Shown: piece after piece, positions 32,701-43,181 of the stretch
Position numbering within the stretch: the first letter of the stretch is position 1
How the letters are laid out: each line of letters opens with the position of its first letter
DNA from: Leucosporidium creatinivorum
Taxonomy: Eukaryota; Basidiomycota; Microbotryomycetes; Leucosporidiales; Leucosporidiaceae
Direction: 5' to 3'
DNA: 64,000 nucleotides
NCBI GenBank assembly: GCA_001600635.1
Contig: BCKL01000002.1
Coordinates: 747,425 to 811,424, forward strand
Position numbers and translations under genes: made by a program
The notes under the pieces: model-generated
Databases searched by the model: none
Seen by the model: the letters and a program-made list of their open reading frames with translations, nothing else
Told to the model about the DNA's origin: nothing

Positions 32701-35120
32701 GTCGGATCAGCTCGTGTACAGCCATTACGACCCTACCGCGCCGGCTCCTCTTCATCTCCTTCCGTCACTCGATCCTACTCCTCCACCAGCACCTCCCCCA
32801 ATCCCCCAGCAAGTCGCGCCAACTCCTCGCAGGCCTTCCCCTCCTCCTCCGGCGCCCATTCCCGCCGCTCTACCGCAATCTCGCCCTACCCCCATCGCCT
32901 CTCGCCTTCCTCCTCAAGCACCTACACCCGCTGCTACTCCTACCGCCCCTCGTCAGCTAGCTGCCGCTGCTACGACCTCGAACGCTCGCTCGGCGGAGAA
33001 GCGGCCTCGCCCCGTCGAGCGCATTTCTCCCCCGCCTCCTCCTCTACCAGCACCTCGCCCCATGGACGACGACGACATCATCATCCTCTCCGACTCGGAC
33101 GACGAAGAGGAGGAGCAAGCGCCTCCTCGACCGACCAAGCGCGTCAACCGCCGTCCTTCCCTCGAGCCCGCCCCGATGGCAGGTCAGCCCTCCTCCAACG
33201 CCCTCGGCAAGCGTCGAGCCATCTCCCCTCCTCCTCGTCGTCACCGCGCCGTACAGCAAGCCAGCGCTCCCTCGATGGCTCGCCAGCTCTCGAACCAAAG
33301 CGCGAGCTCGCGAGTCGCTTCCTCCTCCTCGGGCGACGACAGCGATTCATCCGACGAGGACATCGGCATCTCGGATCCTCGCGCTGCTATTCAGAGTATC
33401 GCTCGTGCTGGAGCAGAGGAGGGGCTCACTGTGCACATGACTCCCGCTCAGCTCGCCGAGTTTGTGGATCAGCGTCTGAAGGAGGCGAGGGAGAAGGAGC
33501 GGAGGGAGGAGAGGCAGGAGGAGGAGAAGAAGCGCAAGGAGAAGGAGAAGGAGGTCAAGAGGAAGGAGCAGAGGCGTAAGGAGAAGGAGAGGTTGGCCAA
33601 GGAGAAGAAGCTGGCGGCTTTGCAGGCGACCGAGAGGCAGGCGGTGCCGATGCCTTTTGCACCGCTGTCGGACGATGGTGATGCGCCGAGTGGAGGTGGA
33701 GGAGCAGGTGGAGCGCCTAGAGATGCTCGCATCGTCATCCCTGGAGGCAGTCACTCGGTTCTTCATGGTGAGCCTGATCGCGCGTTTGGACCGCGTTAGG
33801 TTTCCTCGGCTCACTCTATACTTCAATAGGCTTCTCCGGATCGACCAACAAGATCCGCTACATGGTCGACACCGGCGATTCCCTCCTCGGCGTCTCGCAT
33901 TGCGGCGACCTCGTCGAATGGAATCCGTCGACGGCGGGCGCAGCGGCTGGAGCCGGCGTTCGCAAGGTGCATCGCTCGACTACCGACCTCTATCGTGTGG
34001 ACGACTTTGCCTACTCGGAGAGCAAGGGCATCGTCGTCGTCCCCTACCTCGGCGTCAAGCAGGACAAGACCCTCAGCGCGCCGAAGAACCAAGTTGTGCT
34101 GTTCAAACGGGACCGGGATGCGAAGGTGAGCTGTTGCCTCCCTCGTCGATGAGCTCGAGCTGACTTCATCGCCGCTGCAGGGTCTCTCCACTTGGACGCC
34201 GACTCCCTTGAGAGACGCTCCTCACCACTCGGGCGGCATCACCGCTACGAGTGAGCCCTCACCCCTCGCTTTCCCCCTTCCAGCTCGTGCTGACCTTATC
34301 CCTTCCATCAGCCATCATCCCCGGCGACAAGTCGTCTCGCCTTCGCTTCATCACGGCCGGCGAGGACAAGTCCCTCTACCTTTGGACTCGTTCGCGGTCC
34401 AAGGGCGAGATCACGACCGACCGCATCCCCTCGTCGCATACCTCCATGGTCACCGGTCTCGACTACCTTACCGATACGCAGTGGATCGTCTCGGGCGCCA
34501 AGGACAAGAGGGTGAGCCTCGCCGATCTTTCATCGCCGAGAACCTCAGCTGACTTTCGCCTCCTCTGCACCACAGGTCTTCGCCTACGATTTGGATCTCC
34601 AACGCTCCGTCTGGTCTTCCGTACTCCCTGCTGCCGTCAACGGCGTTCAGTCGGTGTAAGTCCTGACCCGCCATCGCCGAGCTGAGCGCTTTCTGACCTC
34701 TCCTTCTCCCTCTGCAGCCCTTTCGACCCCAACGTCTTCCTCGCCAAGACGAGCACTGGTCATGACCAATTCCACCTCTTCGACATCCGCACAAAGTCGG
34801 GCCATCCCACCCTCACCTTCGGCTTCCGCCTACCCCCGAAGAAGTCCACCACCAGCGCCGCTCCTCTCCCTCCCACCCTCGGCCGATACCTTCGTGGATC
34901 GTTCCGTGGGACGCAGTACGCTCATCCCGACAACGAGCAAGGCGTCAAGTTGTGGGACGTGAGGAATCTCAAGGACGATGGAGCGCCGAGGGGCCAGAGT
35001 TTGCTGGGAGCCGGCCGAAGTCGAGTGATTCAGACAATGTGGAGGGGAGGAGGGAGCGGTGGAGAACAGAGTCTGGCGCTTCTTGAGCTCGCCAACTTTA
35101 CGAGCATCAAGATTCGGTGA
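29723..35120 (+). CDS. Very long RNA-binding protein with RRM, NTF2-like and WD40 parts
   Basis: From the first in-frame ATG (29723) splicing gives about 1,600 residues. Domains in order: RRM (KLYISHLPPGTTEQQVRSVF, then after an intron YSLAVNVRR, THTFAHIEYDTFAGANAAV, GRKIQVEYAD); a second conserved block (TVEYQALREASAVTFDGHS... GVLKRIVRELEKRYEVV); Pro/Ser/Thr linker; a MEX67/NXF-like NTF2 fold (YFARFDSSRATLEYLYTQDA, SHDLSKITYDARE, VYRTFFLVPKN); a long Pro/Ser region; a Lys/Glu-rich coiled coil (33470-33620); and, after an intron at about 33765-33830, a WD40 region (GDSLLGVSHCGDLVEW, LRFITAGEDKSLYLWTR, YAHPDNEQGVKLWDVRNL). It ends NFTSIKIR at 35118-35120. Upstream of 29723 the frame is open back to 29111 and looks coding (RG-rich) but contains no ATG, so a 5' exon may be missing. 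Whether it is one gene or two fused models needs transcript data. It probably acts in nuclear mRNA metabolism. Confidence 0.65.
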
Positions 35121-35345
35121 TGGCGAGGAAGTCGAGGAGGGGTTCGGTCGAGGGGGATACCTCGCTGTAGCATAGCGTTGAGCGCCGAGAAACTTCGTTA
35201 ATCCATAACTCGCATTGCATAGCCTACATCCCAGGGTAGAAGCGAACAACAGATAGTGTGAACTTCTCCTGACGCGACCTCTCAGTCACCGCAGACAGCT
35301 CGACGCGCACCTCTCCCTTCACCTTCACCTCGCTCCGTCGCAGCC

Positions 35346-37866
35346 ATGTCCAACTCGGGGGAATCGTCGTGCAGGACACCTTCCACCTCTTCATTCGCTA
35401 CAGACATCACCAACCTTCCTTCAACTTCCACCTCCTCAGTAGCAGCAGGCAAGCGTCGCGCGCTCCCCTCGTCCTCGCGCACTGTCCTCCGTCAAACGAC
35501 CCTCTTCGGCCATGGGCAACCGCGTACAGCTTCTCCTACACGGGAGGTCGACTCTGCCCTCCCTCCAGCACGCCTCTCCTCGCCCGCTCGTCTCAGCTCA
35601 CCCATCTCGGCGGCGCGTCAGGCTCAAGCAGGCGGCGCCACTGCTCTCGTCTTGCAAGGCGACGCGCGCAACTACGGAGAGGATGGGATGGATGTAGATG
35701 ATGAGGACAGGCTGCAGGACGAGGAGCAGATCTCGCCAGATGGCCGTGTGAAGAGGCGACGAGTCGACGCGTTCGACGAGCAGAGCTTCGACTCGCCTCG
35801 AATGGTCGCTTCCTTCGACTTGAGCAAGGGCAAGAGGAAGATGGAGTCGCTTTACAATGCACCAGGAAAGCAGACGAGCGTGTTCCAGGCGTTGCAGAAG
35901 CGGCAGTTGGGTTTGAGGGCGGGTTCGGCGCATGGTGAGTGTTTGTGCTGAAGACGGAGATGAAGGGGATCGAGCTAACGCGTGAGAGCTTTCGCAGTAT
36001 CCATGAGGCCGCTTCTGAGGGACGTCCTCTCCAACAACGAGAGCCAGGTCTTCCGCTGCCCGTCTCAGCACCCGGCGCGCAACTTCGCCCCTCCCTTCGC
36101 TCTCGCTTTCACCAAAGGTTCGTCGCGTCTCGCCATCACCTGTTTGGGATTACGATGCTGACTCGTGCTTTCTTTCCTCAACCACAGCCGCCAAAGCAGG
36201 AGGTCGTCAAACCCTCGCCATCGCCGACGAGGAGGGGACCCTCAACTTTGTCGACGCCGAGCAGGACAACCAGTGGGATCAGGGTGAGTCGCGCCGCTCG
36301 GCTTCGCTTCGAATACCGTAATAACACGCTTCGCTGTGCAGAGAAAACCCGAACCTCGTTCCAAGCTCATCAGAACGCCATCTTCGACCTCGCCTGGAGC
36401 CAAGACGACCAGTTCCTCGTGCGCTGAGCCTGCACTTTTTGACCTCGCCCGTCTCATGCTGACGCTCCGATCTGCACACAACAGGCCACCGCTTCCGGAG
36501 ATCAGACTGTCCGCCTTTGGGATGCCGAGCAGCAAGATTGTGTCGGCCAGCTCATCGGCCACACTTGTACCATCAAGAACGTCGCCTGGGACCCGAGCAA
36601 TCCTAGTAGGTCTTCGGTTTTGTCTCTTCCTTGCCGAGCCTGGCCGACGGGTCCTGTGCCAGCTTGCTGACCCTCTCGGCGCTCGCCTTCGCTCGGCAGA
36701 CCTTCTTTCGACGGCTTCTCGCGACGGCAGCATCCGCATCTGGGATCGCCGGGTACAAGGCGACATGGGAGAAGGGTCGGTAGCGACCGTCAACTTGATC
36801 AAGAACGCGCATGGAGGCAAGGCGAAAGCTGTCAAGGGGGTGAGTTCGTCTTGCTGCCGTTGCCGCGGCGATGAAGTCTTTCGAGCCGCGCCGAACGATC
36901 GCTGATCGCTCTTGGTGCTCCTCAAACAGCGATCGGCGACCAAGAGCGTCACAGCAGTGACCTACCTTCCGCAAGCGGACCATCTCCTCGCTTCCTCTGG
37001 CTCCTCGGACGGGTGAGCTTCCCTCTTCTCGCGTATCGCTTGCAGTCTGCTGACCTTTCTCTTTCTCCTCACGAACAGCACCATCAAAGTCTGGGACCTG
37101 CGCCGCTCTCACTCTCGTCGCGTGAACCCGGCTTTCATCGAGAGCAACGAGGAATCAGTCAGCGGGCTCGAGAGCCTGAGGCCGCACGGCATCAGCAGCA
37201 TGACGCTTGCGCCGGACGGAAGGAAGCTGTATGCTCTGAGCAAGGACTCGCAGTGAGCTCCGCCTCTCCTCGGCTCCCCTGCCTCCACCTCGGCGATGGC
37301 TGACCTTGCTCCTCTACCCGCGCTTCTCTCCCCTCTGACAGCATCTACGCCTTCGACCCCCTCAACCTCACCCACACTGCTCCACTCTCCACCTTCTCGC
37401 ACCCCAAAGCCCTATTCGGCACCTTCTACGTCCGCGTCGCCGTCTCCCCTTGCTCGCGCTACATCGCCAGCGGCAGCTCGGAGGGCGGAGTGTACATGTG
37501 GGACGCTGAGGGCGGAGGAGAAGATGCGGTGAGGGTTGTGGGGCACGAGAAGGAGGTTAGCGGTCTGGACTGGGGCCGGGAGAGGGTGAGTCGCCGTTTC
37601 CTAGCTCGCTCACTCCTTGCTCAGGCTCGCTGACTTGAACTCGCTTCATCTCCTGTTCCACGCAACCCCTTCTCCTGTTCTCCACACTCCTCTACGCTAC
37701 CCTACATCTCATCGATCATTTCCTGCAGCTCGCTTCGTGCTCCGACGACTCGCTCGTTCGCTTCTGGTCCTTCAACTCGGCTGTAGCTCGCCAACGTCGC
37801 GCCGCCAAGGCCGGAGACGAGACTTTGAAAGAGGTGGGCTGGAAGTGGAGCGGCGAGGACGAGTAG
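35346..37866 (+). CDS. CDT2: CDT2/DTL-type WD40 substrate receptor of the CRL4 ubiquitin ligase
   Basis: ATG at 35346 (MSNSGESSCRTPSTSSFATD). A disordered N-terminal region of about 200 residues contains RQTTLFGHG and a basic patch, then seven WD40 blades spread over eight introns: TLAIADEEGTLNFVD, HQNAIFDLAWSQDDQFL|AT, GDQTVRLWDAEQQDCVGQL, STASRDGSIRIWDRRVQG, YLPQADHLLASSGSSDG|T, KVWDLRRSHSRRVN, then the diagnostic CDT2 region FGTFYVRVAVSPCSRYIASG, GVYMWDAEGG, VVGHEKEVSGLDWGRER|LA and SCSDDSLVRFWSF. CDT2 recruits PCNA-bound proteins carrying PIP degrons for ubiquitylation in S phase and after DNA damage. Stop at 37864-37866. Ends of blades coincide with WD-x-R motifs used for DDB1 binding. 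Confidence 0.88.
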
Positions 37867-38016
37867 ATGCGAGTAGGCTTGTCGGTTGCCGAGAGGAGAG
37901 TTGTGCTTTACGTGCTTAGTCGTGCATTTTGATTATCCCCCCGAACAGTGGCTTAGCTTAGCTTAGCTGCTGCGCAAGGTATTTGATACCCAGTACCACC
38001 GAGTTGCGGCAGATGG

Positions 38017-38095
38017 CGAGAGCGAGACTCGAGAGCGAGACTCGAGAGCGAGACTCCGAAGCCGAGACTCCGAAGCCGAGACTCCGAAGCCGAAG
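38017..38095. repeat. Short GA-rich minisatellite
   Basis: Three tandem copies of a 13 bp unit (GAGAGCGAGACTC) are followed directly by two and a half copies of a related 14 bp unit (CGAAGCCGAGACTC). The two units share the GAGACTC end, so the array probably grew by slippage and then diverged. It lies outside recognised genes. Confidence 0.8.
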
Positions 38096-38508
38096 GAGCA
38101 GCGTCCCCAGCTTCGGCCATGCTGTATCCTCGTACCTCGACTCGGTGCAATACCTCTTCTTTGAGCTGAGCTATCCGCTTTCCGCTCCACTTCGAGAGCC
38201 GTGGATTTCATCTAGCGTCAGCTCCTCGCCGGGAGCGCCGAATCTCCCGCCGAGCTCAAGAACTTCCTCATTCTCTTCTTCCACCGTTCTGATCATACAC
38301 TCGCGCCAACGTAGGATGCCTGATCTCGCCATTCTCAACATGGCCACTTTGCCCTCACGCGCAAAGTATCGCCCACTCGACGCACAGCCTGTGCCGACAG
38401 ACCTCAGCGCCCCTTTACCCATGCAGTCCACCGCCTCCCTCTAGCTTAAGCCAAAAATTTCAAGCCATCTCGCGAGTCATCAGCTTGCTCGCCTCGCCGT
38501 GCGAAGCG

Positions 38509-38719
38509 TCAATTGAGACGCTCGCTGATGGCTCGGCGAAAGCAGACCTCATCCCTCGCCTTCAAACACCCCAGAGCTATCAAAGCCCATCCCGACGGAA
38601 GGTCGTACTTGAAAGCTCCAGACTCGAGGGGAAGACGGAGAGCGGCGGGCGGTGAGAGAGTGTACTCGCCTTTGTGGATGGTAGCGCCGAGCTTGAGTGA
38701 GGAGCCCGTCGATGGTGAG
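38509..38719 (-). pseudogene. Orphan C-terminal exon of an unrecognised gene
   Basis: Read on the minus strand, a CTCTCCAG acceptor with a GCTGAC branch site 20 bases upstream introduces an open frame of about 69 codons: LKLGATIHKGEYTLSPPAAL, RLPLESGAFKYDLPSGWALI and a stop at 38509-38511. The composition looks like a folded protein, not chance GC-rich frame. A GTGAGT donor at 38918 could join an exon ending LSGYFV, but no start codon or family could be found. It may be the 3' end of a broken or very small gene. Confidence 0.3.
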
Positions 38720-40988
38720 CTGGAGAGGAGAGAGTGGTCAGCTCTGCGTTCCCAAGCACCAGATTCTCAGCTGTAACTCAAATCTATACCCCCCGCCCCT
38801 CCTATGCTCCTTCCCGCCCGACTTTGCCTTGCTGCAGCTCGAACGTCGGCTTTGCGCCTGTCCCCTTGCCTCGATCTCTCTCTTCACCTGGGCAGCCGGA
38901 AGAGAGCAGGCTACTCACCTACAAAGTACCCAGATAGCTAGCTAGACTCTCAATAAGCAGAAAAAGCTTGAGTGCTCCAGTGGGAGGACTTTTAGCGCGC
39001 CTCCCGTCGACGCCTGAGAAGCACTTGCTCGCAGCTCCTCGTGGCGAAAGGCCGCTGTATGAGCAGCAGCCTGTAGGTGTGCACCACTAGGATGACTTGG
39101 GCTGGATTAGGAAGGCTATATCGGTCTTCCCATCGCTTAGGAGGAGCAGATGGCAGCGAGCTCCTCGGGCGCTTGATCGCAGTTCGAGCTTGCTTGAAGA
39201 GCAGGCTGCGAGAGCTGTTGGGAGGCTTAAAGCGGTCGTCCCAGGATCGTGAGTGAGATACTCCCAGAGCCCCCGGAGGGAGGAGTACTGCTCTGCGATC
39301 CTTCGCTGAGGGAGGTTGGAGGTCGACGAGCACTTCACGCGAGGAAGAGTCGGGCCTTGATCCAGTGGCAGAGCCTATTACAGAGGCCTGCACTCACGCG
39401 AGCGAGATCACCATGCTTGTGGATGCTGCACGCAACGACCACTCCAGCAGGATGTGGCAAGAGAGAAAGAGATGAGAGCGTCAACCGAGCTCGATTTTGA
39501 GAAGCCAAGCTCGGACCTCGCTACACCTCGCTTTGACGACAGGGGGCAGCTTGTGCAGGGGTACAGCTAGTGAGACTCATTACATCTCTAGCTCCCTTCT
39601 GAGCCTGTTGTCCTGACTTCCCGGTTCCAGGGTAGCAGTTTAATATTGGCCGAAGCTGTGCAAGCAGGCTCATGGCTGAAGCCTCTGCTCTTAGGTCCAA
39701 TGTGGGCTGTACTCCATCTGAGTTGGGTATCAGCCGACCTGTTGACGTCGACTGGTGGGGCTCGGTTCGGGTTGTCGTCTGTAAAGCGGCAGCTTGCCCT
39801 TCGCCGAACCACCTCAGCGTTACGAACTCGCTGTAAAGGCGCTGTTAACAATACAAAGGGTCAGCACTGCTGACGGCGCATGTGCGCAGCGCTCATCCGA
39901 GGTCAGTTGAGCTGTTCAGCAGTAGAGGTCGAGCGAGCCGGTTCTCTGCGAACGCCGAGCTTTGAACCTTCCGACTTGCACGGGGTCACCAAAAAGCGGA
40001 GACATTCCTTGGTTCAACAAGCCGACTCTAGCTTAGAACTGCATCCTTCCTTGCACACGAGCAAGCAGTCAAGCGGGCGGCGCACTCAGAAGAGCAGCCG
40101 CTCGGCGAGTTCGGCGAGTTCGGCGAAGGCAGTCGGCGGCCGTCTGGGAGCAGCTGCCCTCAAAGATGACCGGCTAAGGAAGATACAAGCGTGCAGTATA
40201 TCAACGTATGCGAGATTGGTCTTGCATGACGTGCAGCAAGCCCTCACTTGAATCCCAAGTGCTCCTTTCCTCCGAGTCTTATGAGGCGCCAAACCCATCA
40301 CGAGAGATCGACTCTCTCGTCTGACACACACCTTGTTCTCTTTAGTGCGAGTGACCCCGTGCAGCTGTGTAGTAGCTAACAGGTTTGTTACAGCATCAAC
40401 AGCAACAAGGCTCAGAGTTGCGGTCTCTGCCGTGGCCGCCGCTGATCAGTGAGCGACTTGGAGACGCATATCTTGGCCGCCTCACAAAGCTGCGGTCGTC
40501 AGTGACAGCAGGTCTTCGTTGTCTACCAGCCTATTATCGTAAAATTGAGCTCTCAGCGCTGTGTGAAGTCGCCTGCAAGAGGATGGAGAAGCACCGCGAA
40601 GCGGTGGCCGAGGTTCGGCGCGCGCCGAGGAGAGGGCTTGAAGGAGTGCAGTACGCCGAACACAGCGAGCTGGGCGCATTGTTAGTAGTCTGCCTTACAT
40701 GAACATATATGAGCCTCACCTGTATGGGTCAGCACCGAGTCGGAACGGGGCTCAGGCTGCAGCGCCGAGCAGAGCCGAGTTCGACGGTTTCCCTCCCTTC
40801 TGTGCAAGCCTAGCGCTTCTCCATCATTGAGTAGATGGGACAAGTCAATCGGCATAGTTCGAGATGCAAGGGCGGGCTGTCAAGACTGCTAGCACTGCAC
40901 AGCAACACAATTGTTGCTACTCGGCGAAGAGGAGAGTGGGCCGAAAAACGGACGCCGGGGTCACAAGAAAGGCGAGAGAAAGCGCTGA

Positions 40989-41790
40989 GGTGTAGTAGCG
41001 CCGAGGCGAAGTAGCGAGGTGGACCAAGCTCACAAAGCGCAGTCCAGGCTCAGACGTGGAATAAGAACGAGCGATTTCGCCTCTCTCTCTCCTTCTCTTC
41101 ACTCACTCGTCTCGGACGGATCTCGTTCTCAAGTGGCTGCGCTCGTGAGTGGCACTTCTATCGACTACTGTAGTACAGTACTGACTCCCTCCGCTGCCTG
41201 TCAAACAGATCGAGGTCACCTGGCCGCCACCTCGCTGGAGAGCGGTGAGAGTCGAGTCCCGGGGGTGAGTCGAGCTGAGTTTCGCAGCGAGCGAGCTCCA
41301 GCTGACCTGTGCTCTACTCTCATACAGGACCCGGATCCCAGGTCGTCTAGGTGCTGCTTCGACACCCAAGGTTGATTCGATACGAAGAAGGTGAGTCCCT
41401 CCTCGGGGTCGCGGTTCGAGCTCGGCGAAGAGCAGGGGCAGGCTGTGAGGGCGCAGAGCTGACCCGTCTTTGCTCTCATACAGGTCTCTCTCGGTCGTCT
41501 TCGGGGTCCTCCGCCTTCATGTACGTTGTTACGCTCTGTCTCCCGCGACCCCCCGAGCGAACGCTGACCCTTTGTCTTCGCCGAAGCGCCTCTCGAGATG
41601 GAAGGTATTCCTATACACAGAAAAACAAAACCTGGTCCCTCGGATTCGCTCATGGGGTGTGAAAGTGCCACCCTCGGCTCGAGTCTCCGCAAGGATTCTC
41701 GCTCTTAGCCACGGAAAAGTGAGTTGCTCGGCTGGCTCCTATTTATCCTCGAGGACGAGTGCTGACCTTGTTGCCTTGCAGTTCCGGTGA
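40989..41790 (+). CDS. Small unrecognised protein from five tidy introns, start not found
   Basis: Six exons can be read: up to 41144, 41209-41264, 41328-41390, 41484-41520, 41587-41718 and 41782-41790. Each intron has a GTGAGT or GTACGT donor, a (T/G)CTGAC-type branch site and an AG acceptor, and the phases 0-2-2-0-0 keep one frame open from 40989 to a TGA at 41788-41790. The predicted end reads VFGVLRLHRLSRWKVFLYTE, NLVPRIRSWGVKVPPSARV and ILALSHGKFR. No family is recognised and no in-frame ATG exists in the first exon, so a further 5' exon would be needed. It ends 147 bp before the TANGO2 start and could instead be part of that transcript's leader. Confidence 0.35.
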
Positions 41791-41937
41791 GCCTTTTTGT
41801 TTGTAGTGAGAGAAAGTCAGAGATCAGTGTGTTGACCAGGTAGCTCGTGATGCGTTTGGCGTGGAATAGAGTCTCCCCCACTTCGCTTCGAAGCTTCTCT
41901 CGCTCCTGCGCTTCACTCATCTCCGGCTCTTCGACTC

Positions 41938-43059
41938 ATGTGCATCATCTTCTGGGCTCAGGATGCTCAGTTCCAACTGTGAGCTCAGCTTTCGAGACAC
42001 TGCTACACTCCCGCTGACCTACACTCCAACAGCTTACTCGCAGCCAACAGAGACGAGTTTCTCTCTCGCCCCACGACACGAGCCGCCTACCACGGCTTTC
42101 AGCACGACTCACTATTCCGCACTCCTAGCGACAAGCACCCGGTGCTCTCGGGGCTCGACCTGACAGCAGGAGGAACTTGGCTAGGCGTCTCGCTCCCCGC
42201 CGCCTTCTCGTCCAGGACGGGAGAACGCCTGCGCTTCGCTACCTTGACCAACTACACCGAGGTGATCCCTCCCATACCGCGGCCGAGCAGAGGAGAACTC
42301 GTCAAGGACTGGCTGTACTCGACCAGCGGCGAGGACATGAGCGGCTACTTGGCGAGGGTCGAGCAGGTCAAGGACAGCTACGCCGGCTTCAACTTGCTGT
42401 TGGGCAGCGTAACAGCAGGAGGCAAGTGGCAGATGGGCTACGTGAGCAATCGGGAGCCGGCAGGGAGGGAGGGGAGGATGGTGCCGATGCCGGACGAAGG
42501 AGCAGCTCTAGCGCTCTCGAACGCGTCGCTCGGCGTACTTAAAGGCGAGGATGAATGGCCCAAGGTCAAAGAAGGCTGCAAAGCATTGCAGAGCGCTGTG
42601 CTTGCTGCGCGAGGTGAGGAGGATCTCGTGGAGAGACTTTATGCTGTCCTCAGGTGAGTCTCTCGCCGACGCCTCGTCGGCTTCGCTGACCCTTTCACAC
42701 CCTACAGCACCGCCCATCCTACCCCCATCCGTCACCGCTTACATCTCCGCCATACCGTCCTCGTCCAACCGACCTTTATCGACCCCACCGCTCCCCTCCC
42801 TGCCAACGCTCCTCCCTTCGCCGAAGCCGATGCTTCGCCCTCTCCACCACCGACACAGCTTCCGGCGGGCCTCGAAGGGAAAGTGGAGGGTCAAGGAGGG
42901 TATTGGTATGCTACTCGGGTGCAGACCGTTGTGCTAGTCGAGAGGCAGCGGGAGGGCCGAGTGAGGGTCAGCTTCAGGGAACGGGAGGGCTATGCACTGA
43001 ACGCCGAGGGCAAGCCGGAATGGCAGCCAGAGGAGCGAGTGTTTGACTTTGAAGTCTAA
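41938..43059 (+). CDS. TANGO2/NRDE family protein
   Basis: ATG at 41938: MCIIFWAQDAQFQL, an intron after the second base of the next codon, then LLAANRDEFLSRPT. This reproduces the N-terminal Cys and the NRDE motif that define the family. Also present: VLSGLDLTAGGTWLGVS, LRFATLTNYTEV, GELVKDWLYSTSGEDMSGYL, YAGFNLLLGSV, ALALSNASLGV and, after a second intron, VQTVVLVERQREGRVRVSFR and the end ERVFDFEV at 43057-43059. TANGO2 proteins are linked to lipid, acyl-CoA and heme handling and Golgi organisation; the N-terminal Cys fits an Ntn-hydrolase-like fold. About 320 residues, slightly longer than the animal form because of a Pro-rich insert near 42780-42880. Confidence 0.9.
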
Positions 43060-43181
43060 TCAATCCGTTGTTGTATTCTCAGGGCGTCGAGCCGATTCTC
43101 GCGAATGAGAGGCGCGCCTCAACGCGAGCTGTTGCTTCTTCTCCTGCGCTTCACTCGTCTACCCCTCATCACCGCACCAGC

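Larger units (their letters stand above)
37867..40988. other. About 3 kb gene-poor region
   Basis: No recognisable protein, RNA or transposon. Contents noted: the end of the CDT2 transcript, a GA-rich minisatellite (38017-38095), an orphan splice-flanked exon on the minus strand (38509-38719), a minus-strand frame of about 80 codons at 39588-39835 preceded by a GCTGAC branch site and a CAG acceptor, a 9 bp GAGTTCGGC tandem triplicate around 40098-40125, and a minus-strand string near 40715-40735 where an acceptor is followed immediately by a GTGAGG donor. The splice signals suggest either decayed genes or non-coding spliced transcripts. Codon structure is unlike that of flanking genes. Confidence 0.4.

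Noticed and set aside
35281-35350. CDT2 as a continuation of the upstream RRM-WD40 protein
   Set aside because: The upstream protein has a clear stop at 35118-35120 and CDT2 has its own ATG at 35346 after 225 bases.
40700-40740. Acceptor immediately followed by donor (ACAG|GTGAGG, minus strand), like a recursive splice site
   Set aside because: No flanking exons or gene are recognised, so the string can be chance.
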